Assembly: GCA_903970395.1 (NCBI GenBank)
Contig: CAJCIM010000026.1
Span: 1 to 53,654 of the forward strand
Source: Acidobacteriaceae bacterium
GTDB lineage: Bacteria > Acidobacteriota > Terriglobia > Terriglobales > Acidobacteriaceae
Reading direction: 5' to 3'
Length of the DNA: 53,654 nucleotides
Made by a program: the position numbers and the translations under genes. Of the stretch, positions 7,920-16,013 are shown in pieces (positions within the stretch are counted from its first letter, which is position 1; each line of letters begins with the position of its first letter). The notes below the pieces were generated by a model. That model saw only the letters and a program-made list of their open reading frames with translations. It was not told the origin of the DNA and ran no database searches.

Positions 7920-8762
7920 GTGAAGACAATGATTAGACGTCGACTTGTAGTTAGGTTTTGCTTGTTGTGGATGTTGTCCATGGGCTGTGTTTGTGCTTTG
8001 GGGCAGGCTACCACCGGTACTCCAGAAAGCGCTGTAGATGGCTTTGATGTCGTGTCGGTCCGGGTAAATCATACTGGGAGCGATGTTCTAGGCCTTACCC
8101 CGAGCGCGGATGGCTATGATCTGACGAATGTCTCGCTGAGGAAACTTCTGTCCATTGCATATGACCTGCGGGAGGATCAGATCTCTGGACTGCCTGGCTG
8201 GGCACGTTCTGTACGATTCGACATAGTGGCAAAGATTACCAACTTCGATCCCACTAACGAGAAGCCCTTGACGTGGCCGCAGCGACAGAGGTATCTGGCT
8301 AATGTGCTGGTGGAACGATTTAACCTGACAACTCATAAAGACATAACGATACAACCTGTATTCAAGCTCGTACTGGCGCCCGGAGGGCAGAAGTTCAAGC
8401 ACAGTGCGCCGGTGGCGACAAAGGGCGATAGCGAATCAAAAGATGATCCCCAATTGCGTGGCGACATCCTCGTAACAAATCGGTTCATGCGCGGCAACGC
8501 CGTTCCGGTATCTTTGCTCACCAAAAATCTCGCCTTTGTGTTGGGGCGCGACGTTATCGATGAGACGGGCTGCGCGGGTCTCTATGATATTTCGCTACAG
8601 TGGGTACCATATGACGCTCCGAACTCTCCGCCTGATGATCCCGATATTCGATCTGCACTCTTTACGGCACTGCAGGAGCAGTTAGGGCTTAGGTTGGTGG
8701 CTAGCAAGGGGCCAGTACAGACGCTGGTCGTCGATCGTGTCGAGATGCCGTCGGCAAACTAG
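7920..8762 (+). CDS. TIGR03435 family secreted protein
   Basis: 280 residues from a GTG; an ATG three codons later (7929) is an alternative. Signal peptide to about residue 30 (WMLSMGCVCALGQA). The hallmarks of the acidobacterial TIGR03435 paralogous family are seen: FDVVSVRVN near the mature N-terminus, LTNVSLRKLLSIAYDLREDQISG, LPGWARSVRFDIVAK, the long FNLTTHKD segment, and a C-terminal LFTALQEQLGLRLVASKGPVQTLVVDRVEMPS. Function of the family is unknown. Base composition is clearly lower in GC and uses many A/T-ending codons unlike the surrounding genes, pointing to separate history or weak expression. Confidence 0.88.
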   Translation: MKTMIRRRLVVRFCLLWMLSMGCVCALGQATTGTPESAVDGFDVVSVRVNHTGSDVLGLTPSADGYDLTNVSLRKLLSIAYDLREDQISGLPGWARSVRFDIVAKITNFDPTNEKPLTWPQRQRYLANVLVERFNLTTHKDITIQPVFKLVLAPGGQKFKHSAPVATKGDSESKDDPQLRGDILVTNRFMRGNAVPVSLLTKNLAFVLGRDVIDETGCAGLYDISLQWVPYDAPNSPPDDPDIRSALFTALQEQLGLRLVASKGPVQTLVVDRVEMPSAN

Positions 8763-8903
8763 CGGGCTCGACGCGATGGAATCCTCGAAATTCGCCGCCG
8801 CCGCAGGCAAGCCGCTTCCGCAACCCAAGCTAGAAACCAGCGCTACCGCACTCACCACCGCTGCCATCTCGCTGCTGCAATAGCTTTCACTCTTCATCAA
8901 ATC

Positions 8904-8940
8904 GGGTGCCCCACATCTCGCCTATGAGACGTGGAGTTGC
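8904..8940. repeat. Family-B-like hairpin repeat, variant loop
   Basis: GGGTGCCCCACATCTC-gcctat-GAGACGTGG: arms pair over nine positions with one mismatch. It begins with the GGTGCCCC end shared by the other family-B copies but lacks the AGCTCCATC loop. It lies just past the stop of the minus-strand flavoprotein gene. Confidence 0.5.
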
Positions 8941-8946
8941 AACAAG

Positions 8947-10677
8947 TCAGCCCTGCGTAGCCGCGGCACTCGCCGAGCGTAGCGCCGCCAGAGCCGAGTT
9001 CGGCTCCGCCGCGAACTTATTGCGATGGTCCGCAAGATAGCGATGAACATCCGAGATGACCACCGAGCCTTCGCCCACCGCGGACGCAACCCGCTTCACC
9101 GAGTTGGAGCGCACATCGCCGACGGCATACATTCCGGGTACGCTCGTGGCATAGGGCGTGCTCTCAAAACCCTCGCTGCCACCAGTAAGAATGAAGCCCT
9201 TCTTGTCGAGCCGCACCGTGCCGAACAGCCAGCCGGAGTTCGGGTCCGCGCCGATCATCACGAAGACGCTTCCAATCGGCTTCATCGTACGTTCGCCGGT
9301 TCTGCGATTCACCCATGTGACGCACTCCAGGGAAGACTCTCCCTCAAGCTTCTCGATCTCGGAATGGGTATAGAGCGTGATGCGGGACGAGCTCTCGATA
9401 CGCGAGATAAGATAGTGCGACATCGTGCTCGCCAGCGACTTGCCGCGGACGATGTGATGCACATGCTTCGCGATGCCCGATAGAAACACCGCAGCCTGCC
9501 CCGCGGAGTTGCCGCCCCCCACTACGATGACCTCTTTCTCGCGGCACAGTACCGACTCCATCGCGGTCGCAGCGTAGTAGATTCCGCGGTTTTCAAACTG
9601 GCCGTAGTTCTCCACCGAAAGCTTGCGATACTGCGCGCCCGATGCCACAACCACGGCCCGCGAACACACTGGGATACCGCCCGCGAGCGTCAGCCTGTGG
9701 ATGCCATCGATCTGCTCCGCCGTGACGATATCTCTCGAGATCGCAAAGCGCACGCCGAACTTCAGAGCCTGCAGCTGCGCCCGGCTCGCCAGGCGTTGGC
9801 CGGAGATCCCTGTCGGAAAGCCGAGGTAGTTTTCAATCTTGGAGCTGGTGCCAGCCTGTCCGCCAGGAGCAGTGCCCTCGACCACAATCGTGCATAGCCC
9901 CTCCGACGCCGCGTAAACAGCAGCGGCGAGCCCCGAAGGCCCAGCGCCGACGACCGTCACGTCATAGATCATCGTGGGATCGGGAAGCTCGGTGATGCCC
10001 AGTTCGTCGGCAAGCTGCGCGATGGTGGGACGGCGCAAAACTCGCCCGTCGGAGAGAACCACCGCTGGCAGCGTGGGTTGATGATCGGATAGGTCGTCAT
10101 CTACCGTCACCGCTTCCTGAACAGGCGCTTCGACGATCCGGTGCGGATAGCTGTTGCGCACAAGGAAGCGCTGAATCTCTGTCGTCTCCGCGTCGTTGCT
10201 GTGTCCCATCAGCACAACGCCACTGGTCTCTTGACCGATGATGCCGATGCGTCGCCAGATCGTCGCTGAGGTGATGAGATTTGCGATATCCCCCTCTGCA
10301 CGCATCAGCCTCTGCAACTCGTTACGCGGTATGCGCAGAAGGCGACTCTCTTCGACCGTTCGCGCCTCAACCAGCGACCCCTGTGACGTCAGAAGATTTA
10401 GTTCCCCCGAAAAGTCGTACTTCTTATGATGGACAATGATCTTGGACTCGCCCTGCGCAGCAGGCAGCGAGATATCGATCGCCCCATCCAGAACGACGAA
10501 CATATCAACCTGCCGGTCCCCCTGGGTGAACAGTGGAACGTTTGCAGGGAAGATCTCCTCTCGACCATAGGCACGCAGACGTTCGACCATCTCCTCCGTA
10601 AGTTTAGGAAATGCAAGGTCCGGACGAAACTCCGGCGTGTTCCACCCGCTGTTATTGTTCTTTGCTTCATCGGCCAT
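8947..10677 (-). CDS. Thioredoxin-reductase-like flavoprotein with N-terminal cNMP-binding-like domain
   Basis: 576 residues, roughly twice a standard thioredoxin reductase. Residues about 22-140 are a cyclic-nucleotide-binding fold; about 150-225 a thioredoxin-like segment; 238-560 the two-dinucleotide-domain reductase with FAD motif GAGPSG (244-249), APGGQAG (270-276) and NAD(P)H motif GGGNSA (387-392). Two key features are missing: the phosphate-binding Arg of the nucleotide pocket (GELNLLTSQGS, Ser101 in its place) and the redox CxxC, replaced by AATA at 369-372. So it should bind FAD and NAD(P)H but cannot reduce thioredoxin by the usual dithiol route. Ribosome site GAGGAGA lies upstream of the ATG. 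Confidence 0.9.
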   Translation of the reverse strand: MADEAKNNNSGWNTPEFRPDLAFPKLTEEMVERLRAYGREEIFPANVPLFTQGDRQVDMFVVLDGAIDISLPAAQGESKIIVHHKKYDFSGELNLLTSQGSLVEARTVEESRLLRIPRNELQRLMRAEGDIANLITSATIWRRIGIIGQETSGVVLMGHSNDAETTEIQRFLVRNSYPHRIVEAPVQEAVTVDDDLSDHQPTLPAVVLSDGRVLRRPTIAQLADELGITELPDPTMIYDVTVVGAGPSGLAAAVYAASEGLCTIVVEGTAPGGQAGTSSKIENYLGFPTGISGQRLASRAQLQALKFGVRFAISRDIVTAEQIDGIHRLTLAGGIPVCSRAVVVASGAQYRKLSVENYGQFENRGIYYAATAMESVLCREKEVIVVGGGNSAGQAAVFLSGIAKHVHHIVRGKSLASTMSHYLISRIESSSRITLYTHSEIEKLEGESSLECVTWVNRRTGERTMKPIGSVFVMIGADPNSGWLFGTVRLDKKGFILTGGSEGFESTPYATSVPGMYAVGDVRSNSVKRVASAVGEGSVVISDVHRYLADHRNKFAAEPNSALAALRSASAAATQG

Positions 10678-10780
10678 AGGCGGTGGGTCTCCTCATTAAG
10701 TGTGTAGTCCTATTCTAGGACCTGAACAGCGGTGCCATCATCACCACTGGACTTCTCGCCCTTCACTATCCCCTGCTGCT

Positions 10781-11344
10781 CTACCCCTTGCTCTTCCGAT
10801 ACTTCACCGTCCCGGGCTCTTCGCCCGCACCGGCATAGATCATCCCGCAGCGCTCCATCACCTTGATCGACTCCGACATATGCGGAAATGTGCAAGCCGT
10901 CACCGCCATCACGCCTTCCTGCTGCAGCAGCCATGCCGTAAACGCATTCGCCCCCGCCGTCGCGAACCCTCGCCGCTGAAACCCCGGCAGCGTCGAGTAA
11001 CCAATCTCCACCTCGCCATCGGGTTTCGGATGCGCCCCCAGCGCGCCCACAAGCGTCCTGCTCATTCCCAGCCCATCGCACAGCACCACGTACCGGTGCC
11101 ATCCTTCTGTCTCAGGATGTTCCTCATACTGATTCAGAATGAACTTGTACACATGTGGCTCCCACTCCGCCGGAGGCCACTCCGCCGTCACCTTCGCGCG
11201 CAGCATCCGCCCCAGCTTCGTCCAGTCACTGGCCTCATCTGCGCGCAGCATCTCCACCGAAATCGCCACCAGGCGTAGCGAACCAGACCGCACACCTGCG
11301 CGCAGGTCGGTGCATCCACTCTGCCGCCACGGCAGCAACATCAC
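10781..11344 (-). CDS. GNAT family N-acetyltransferase (RimJ/RimL-like)
   Basis: 187 residues. Starts with GTG-ATG at the stop codon of era (GTGATG overlapping TGA), so translation is coupled to era. The acetyl-CoA-binding motif A is VEIGYSTLPGFQRRGFATAG followed by a helix, and the C-terminal SESIKVMERCGMIYAG motif is the usual closing part of RimJ/RimL-type enzymes. Substrate (ribosomal protein N-terminus, small molecule or antibiotic) cannot be deduced. Last gene of the phoH-ybeY-corC-era block. Confidence 0.85.
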   Translation of the reverse strand: MMLLPWRQSGCTDLRAGVRSGSLRLVAISVEMLRADEASDWTKLGRMLRAKVTAEWPPAEWEPHVYKFILNQYEEHPETEGWHRYVVLCDGLGMSRTLVGALGAHPKPDGEVEIGYSTLPGFQRRGFATAGANAFTAWLLQQEGVMAVTACTFPHMSESIKVMERCGMIYAGAGEEPGTVKYRKSKG

Positions 11345-12468
11345 TCTTCTTCGCCCCCGCCGTTGCTATCTCCGCCGCGCTGCTTCGCGAGGCTCGTGCC
11401 CAACTGCTGCTGCTCGGCCATCTGCTCCAGCTGACGCCGCCAGTCCAGCTCCTCCACAAACCCACGCGACGCCCGCCACTCCTCGCGCACCTTCACAAAC
11501 AGTTCCAGAAACACCCGCGTCCCCAGCAGCGACTCCAGCTCCTTCCGAGCCATCGTCCCAATCTGCTTCAGCATTGCGCCCTGCTTGCCGATCAGGATCG
11601 CCTTCTGCCCGTTCCGCTCGCAGTAAATCGCGGCGATGATCTTCGTCACCGGCAGTTTGCCGTCTTTGCCCTTCTTCATTGACGCGGGCTCTTCCCAGCG
11701 CTCGATCACCACCGCCGTCGCATAGGGAACCTCCTCGCCAGTCAGCAGCAGAATTTTCTCGCGAATCACCTCCGCCGCCAGAAACCGCTCCGGCTGGTCC
11801 GTCAGCTGGTCCTTCGGAAAGTACCGCTGGCCCTCCGGCAGATGCGTCACCACCTTATCCAGCAGCAGCTCCAGGCCTTCCTTCTTCTTCGCCGAGATCG
11901 GAATCACATCCGCAAACTCATGCAGGCTGCTCCAGTGCGCGATCAGCGGCAACAGCGCACTCTTCGGCAGCGCATCGATCTTGTTCAACACCAGCACCAC
12001 CGGACAATCCAGCTTCTTCACCAGCTGCAGTGCAAAATCATCCTCAGCCTTCGACAGCTGCCTGCGATGCTGCCCCAGCGTCCGCACCTTGCGGGCCTCT
12101 GCAAACTCTTCGCTTGTCTGCGGCTTCTTCGCTTCTGGCAATCTGTGCGTCACATCCACCAGGAACAGCACCACATCGCGCGTCTCCAGCGCGTCATGGA
12201 CCTCCTGCATCATCCGCTTGTCCAGCTGGGTCTCCGGCTTGTGCACACCAGGAGTATCCACCAGCACCACCTGCGCCGCCGCACGCCCTGCATCGCCCTT
12301 CGCCTTCTTGCGCACCGGCAGCTCCAGCACGCCTTGAATGCGCGTCCGCGTTGTCTGCGGCTTATGCGTCACAATCGCAAGCTTCTGTCCCAGCAACGCA
12401 TTCAGCAGCGTGCTCTTGCCCGCATTCGGACGCCCAACGATCGATACAAATCCACTACGCAATGCCAT
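11341..12468 (-). CDS. era: GTPase Era
   Basis: 375 residues, longer than the usual about 300. G1 GRPNAGKS (12-19), G3 DTPGVH, G4 NKID and G5 SAKKKEG are present, followed by the KH domain with GKQGAMLKQIG. Era binds the 3' end of 16S rRNA and checks small-subunit assembly. Extra length comes from an insert after LELPVRKKAKGD, a charged insert of about 30 residues between G3 and G4 (after VTHRLPEA), and a Gln/Gly/Glu-rich tail of about 30 residues. Sits downstream of the CorC-like gene and overlaps the GNAT gene, the conserved bacterial order phoH-ybeY-...-era. Confidence 0.96.
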   Translation of the reverse strand: MALRSGFVSIVGRPNAGKSTLLNALLGQKLAIVTHKPQTTRTRIQGVLELPVRKKAKGDAGRAAAQVVLVDTPGVHKPETQLDKRMMQEVHDALETRDVVLFLVDVTHRLPEAKKPQTSEEFAEARKVRTLGQHRRQLSKAEDDFALQLVKKLDCPVVLVLNKIDALPKSALLPLIAHWSSLHEFADVIPISAKKKEGLELLLDKVVTHLPEGQRYFPKDQLTDQPERFLAAEVIREKILLLTGEEVPYATAVVIERWEEPASMKKGKDGKLPVTKIIAAIYCERNGQKAILIGKQGAMLKQIGTMARKELESLLGTRVFLELFVKVREEWRASRGFVEELDWRRQLEQMAEQQQLGTSLAKQRGGDSNGGGEEE

Positions 12469-12517
12469 CCCTCTATGATGACACCGTTTCGCCCTTCTCT
12501 ATCCTTTATCCTCTGTC

Positions 12518-13879
12518 CTACTCCGCTTCGCTCGCAACCAAACTCCCGCGCAGCCCCACCCGCACCCGCTCCACCAGTCTGTCTGTCGACGCGATCACCT
12601 CCAGCCGCAGCGGCCCATCCTCCACAACCTCGCCGGCCAGCGGAATATGCCCGGCGATCTCGCTCACCAGCCCACCCACTGTCGTCGCCTCGTAACCGCT
12701 CAGCAGCTGCGACACCTGCTGTTCAGCCTCCTCGGCATCCCCTTCATCACAATCTTTCTCGGCCGCCTCCATGCAAGGCTCCTCATCGCGCCCCGCCTCA
12801 AACAGCTCACGCAGCCGACCCACTTCAAAGCTCCCCGGCACAAGCCACGTCCCCTCCGGCTCCGCCACAGGAGCCTCCTCCGCAGTCTCCGCATCGTGCT
12901 CGTCCTCAATGTTGCCGACGATCGCCTCCAGCAGGTCCTCAATCGTGACCAACCCCGCAACGCCGCCGTACTCATCGATCACGATGCTCATGTGTTGCTT
13001 CTGCCGCTGCATCTCGCGCAGCAGCTCATTCACCTTCTTCGTCTCCGGGATAAACAACGCTGGCCGCTCCAGCTCCTTCACCGTCCGCGTCGCCGCGTCG
13101 GAGTCCTTCACCCCCAGCAGATCACGCGCAAACGCAATGCCCGTAATGTTATCCAGGCTCTCACCATATACCGGCACACGCGAGAAGTTATGCGCATTCA
13201 CCTCTGCTGTAAACGTCTCCAGCGTCGTCACACCCGCAACTGCAAACATATCCGGCCGTGGCGTCATCACCTCGCGCACAACCTTGTCTCCGAACTCCAC
13301 CACGCTCCGCACCAGCTCGCGGTCTTGCTCGTCCAGCACGCCCTCTTCTTCGCCAGCCTCCAGCAGCGCATCCATTGCCTCGCCCGGATGCTCCGGTTCC
13401 GTAATCTCCGGCTCCGCCAGCCCCGCAATCGACAGAAGCAGAGTGATCGCCAGCGTCACCGGCAGGACCAGGTAGAACAGCGCTTGCAGCAGCGGCGTGA
13501 TCCCCGCAATCCACTCACCCTTCGTCTTCGTGAAAAAGATCTGCGGCAGCAGCCGGTCGAACACTACCAGCACCAGCAGCAGCTCAAACACCGTCCGCGC
13601 AATCTCCTCCAGACTGTGCCCCAGCCTGCCCTGCAAACGGATCGCCAGCAGAAACGTTAGCGCAATCAGCGTCATCTGCCGCAGTACGCTGGCAGACATC
13701 GCCGATGACTCGCGACTCAGCCGCAGCTTCGGCTCAACCCGCTCCTCCCACGCCTCAATATTCTCCGTGTACTCACGCGAGAGGAACTTGCCCATCTCGA
13801 AGTAAATGCGGTCCACATACGCCACCAGCGCCAGCACACACAGCAGCACCGTAACAGAGATCCCCCACACGCCCGTCAC
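12518..13879 (-). CDS. CorC/HlyC-family CBS-domain membrane protein
   Basis: 453 residues from a GTG overlapping the ybeY stop (GTGA). N-terminal hydrophobic DUF21/CNNM-like part with about four segments (to 175), then two CBS motifs ([11 protein letters not shown] near 205 and the [36 protein letters not shown] region near 280-325), and a C-terminal CorC_HlyC domain (about 345-445) interrupted by a Glu-rich insert ([18 protein letters not shown]). The family is linked to Mg2+/Co2+ efflux. The membrane part is less conserved than in typical members. It sits between ybeY and era, where corC-type genes are commonly found. Confidence 0.9.
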   Translation of the reverse strand: [453 protein letters not shown]

Positions 13880-14475
13880 GCCGCCACCCCCCGCCGACGC
13901 TTTACTGCGCCACCACGCTTCGCGGTTGCACGACTGCCGTGGCGAACCTTGGCTAACTTGGCGCCCTTTGTGGGAGAGCCTTTGCCTTTGCCCTCTTCAA
14001 CCCGGGCAATCAATCCTCTACGCAGCCTCAAACGCGCCCGCAGCTCGCTCTCCCGGGCCGCCATCTCGCCATCATCCGTCTCATGATCCATACCCGCCAG
14101 ATGCAGCAAACCGTGCAGCAGCAGCACACGCACCTCATCCCGCAACGAGTGTCCCTGCCCCACAGCCTGCCGCGCCGCCGTCTCCAAAGACACGGCAAGA
14201 TCTCCCGCATGCACACCAGCCAGCTCACTCGCCGCTGGGAAGCTCAGCACATCGGTAGCCTTGTCCTTGCCGCGCCACTCGCGATTCAGCTTGCGCAGGG
14301 TGCGATCGTCTGCCAGCAGGACATCTACTTCGCCCCGCAGACCCACCGCGTCCTGAGCCGTGCAAACAAACCGTTCTAGCCCAGCGCGCGACAACCCCAA
14401 TGCCCGCCATACTTCAATCTCTCGAAGCGCAGCCGCACCGGGCACCATACGTCGTGGAGGCTCAATCGTCATCAT
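13876..14475 (-). CDS. ybeY: Endoribonuclease YbeY
   Basis: 199 residues. The zinc site H-x3-H-x5-H is seen as HGLLHLAGMDH (His121, His125, His131), with the DVLSFP motif at 75-80. YbeY is a metalloenzyme for 16S rRNA 3'-end maturation and ribosome quality control. The family is usually about 150-160 residues; here a basic tail of about 40 residues follows (from EEGKGKGSPTK). Part of that tail is encoded by a dispersed repeat (13936-13978) found also at 33886 and 47899, so the tail probably arose by repeat insertion and read-through. The next gene starts within its stop codon. Confidence 0.95.
   Translation of the reverse strand: MMTIEPPRRMVPGAAALREIEVWRALGLSRAGLERFVCTAQDAVGLRGEVDVLLADDRTLRKLNREWRGKDKATDVLSFPAASELAGVHAGDLAVSLETAARQAVGQGHSLRDEVRVLLLHGLLHLAGMDHETDDGEMAARESELRARLRLRRGLIARVEEGKGKGSPTKGAKLAKVRHGSRATAKRGGAVKRRRGVAA
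13936..13978. repeat. Dispersed repeat D, copy inside ybeY
   Basis: GCCGTGGCGAACCTTGGCTAACTT-type unit ending GCGCCCTTTGTGGGAGAG. It matches 33886-33928 and 47899-47941 over about 40 bases with few differences, and encodes YbeY residues about 166-180. This copy is in coding sequence; the others are intergenic. Confidence 0.75.
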
Positions 14476-14540
14476 GCGTCTATTGATGCTACCTCACCAA
14501 CAACAAACCTTCAGCTATCAAACCCCTGCTCCGCAAATGC

Positions 14541-14570
14541 GAGATGCGAGCCACCATCAGCTCGCATCTC
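14541..14570. repeat. Intercistronic hairpin between phoH and ybeY
   Basis: Perfect inverted repeat GAGATGCGAGC / GCTCGCATCTC with an 8-base loop, 26 bases past the phoH stop. No T-run follows in the direction of transcription, so it is more likely an RNA-processing or attenuation structure than a full terminator. Confidence 0.55.
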
Positions 14571-14596
14571 GTCTTTCCTAATCCCTACTCGCTGCT

Positions 14597-15637
14597 TTAC
14601 TGCGTATGCAGCATCCGCTTCGGACGCTCCGCCATAGGTACCGCATCACTCCGCTCCCCTGGCATATCGATCGCCAGCGGTAGCTGCTCAGCAGCCTTGT
14701 AGCTGTCGTAGGCGCGCACAATCCGCTGCACCAGCTGATGCCGCACCACGTCCACATCCTCAAAGTGGCAGAACTTGATGCCCTCCACGCCATCCAGCAC
14801 ATGCAGAGCCTCCAGCAGACCGCTCTTCTTCGGGTTCGGCAAGTCCGTCTGGGTCAGATCCCCGGTAATCACAGCCTTAGCGCCATTACCCAGACGAGTC
14901 AGAAACATCTTCATCTGCTCGTTGGTCGTATTCTGCGCCTCGTCCATGATAATGAACGCGTCGTTCAGCGTCCGCCCACGCATAAACGCCAGCGGAGCGA
15001 TCTCAATCACGTTCGTCTCCAGCATCTTGTCGACCTTCACCGGATCCAGCAGGTCATACAGCGCGTCATACAGCGGCCGCATGTAAGGATCGACCTTCTC
15101 CTGCAGACTTCCCGGCAGAAACCCGAGCCGCTCGCCCGCCTCTACCGCCGGCCGCACCAGCACAATTCGAGACACCTTCTTCGCCAGCAGAGCGCTCACC
15201 GCCATCGCCACCGCCAGGTACGTCTTGCCTGTACCTGCCGGCCCAATGCCGAACACCATGTCGTTCGCCTCAAGCGCCTCGACATACTTCCGCTGGTTCG
15301 TCGTGCGCGGCTGTACCATCCGCTTTACGCCCGCATTGCGCTGCTTGCCACTCTCGACCAGCCCGCGCAGCGTCACCGTCGGATCGGCGATCACCATCTT
15401 CAGCAAGGCATTCAGCTCGCCGTTATGCGGATGAACCCCAAGTTTTCGTAGATGCTCAAAATCGCCGAAGATCCCCTCCACTCGGGCGACCGCCGCAGCG
15501 TCCCCCAGCAGCTGAATCGAGTCCGATCGCAGATCAATCTGGACGTCCAGCCCATCTTCCATCAGACGAAGGTTCTCGTCGCGTGTGCCATACAGCGGCT
15601 CAATTCCGGGAGTGAGGTGAAGGGATTTTTTTAGCAA
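14597..15637 (-). CDS. phoH: PhoH family ATPase
   Basis: 346 residues from a TTG start; GGAGGT lies 11 bases upstream. Walker A GPAGTGKT (132-139), the VEAGERLGFLPG motif, and Walker B IIMDEAQN with VITGDLTQTDLP are all PhoH hallmarks. An N-terminal KH-like region precedes the ATPase. PhoH-type proteins are thought to act on RNA and are typically next to ybeY, as here. Odd: the Shine-Dalgarno sits in the loop of a small hairpin (15645-15660), and the start codon is the rare TTG, suggesting weak or regulated translation. Confidence 0.95.
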   Translation of the reverse strand: MLKKSLHLTPGIEPLYGTRDENLRLMEDGLDVQIDLRSDSIQLLGDAAAVARVEGIFGDFEHLRKLGVHPHNGELNALLKMVIADPTVTLRGLVESGKQRNAGVKRMVQPRTTNQRKYVEALEANDMVFGIGPAGTGKTYLAVAMAVSALLAKKVSRIVLVRPAVEAGERLGFLPGSLQEKVDPYMRPLYDALYDLLDPVKVDKMLETNVIEIAPLAFMRGRTLNDAFIIMDEAQNTTNEQMKMFLTRLGNGAKAVITGDLTQTDLPNPKKSGLLEALHVLDGVEGIKFCHFEDVDVVRHQLVQRIVRAYDSYKAAEQLPLAIDMPGERSDAVPMAERPKRMLHTQ

Positions 15638-15644
15638 GTAGTTG

Positions 15645-15660
15645 CCTGACCTCCGTCAGG
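15645..15660 (-). promoter_or_regulatory. phoH: Hairpin carrying the phoH ribosome binding site
   Basis: Read on the minus strand: CCTGAC-GGAG-GTCAGG, a 6-base stem whose 4-base loop is the core of the phoH Shine-Dalgarno. It could present or hide the site depending on structure; this is inference. Confidence 0.45.
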
Positions 15661-16013
15661 AAGTTGCAAGGGGTTAGATGCTTTTGCCGTCTGAGCCGAC
15701 ACTCGCCCGATAGGGAGTCTCCGGCACGCGGCCACCGCCGCGTCCCTCGTCTCCATCGTATTGGCCAGAGTTCCCAATAGAGTGTCGATGCCTCAGACGG
15801 TATCCCCAACTCGCCCCCGGCGTCAACCACCGCTGTGTAAATCATGAACCACATTAGAGCCTGTCGCATCAACGCGTGCCGTAATGACGGTGCAGGCATG
15901 ACAATCTATCATTTCCGCTGACTCCGCCTATCCTCGGCGCATCATAGCCATAGTAGTCATCGCAAACGTCTGAATATATAGCGGTAAAGAATGTAACTCG
16001 CACTAAGAATAAA
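15661..16013. other. Intergenic region between divergent phoH and histidine kinase
   Basis: 353 bases with no convincing gene. Both promoters should lie here; the part near 15970-16013 is AT-rich (TGAATATATAGCGG) ahead of the kinase start. No clear -35/-10 pair was identified. Confidence 0.5.

Noticed and set aside
11679-12695. Long plus-strand frames over era
   Set aside because: Pro/Ser/Ala- or His/Arg-rich translations, antisense to a clear GTPase.
15600-15899. 99-residue minus-strand frame ahead of phoH
   Set aside because: Overlaps the phoH start and its ribosome-site hairpin in another frame; no recognisable features.
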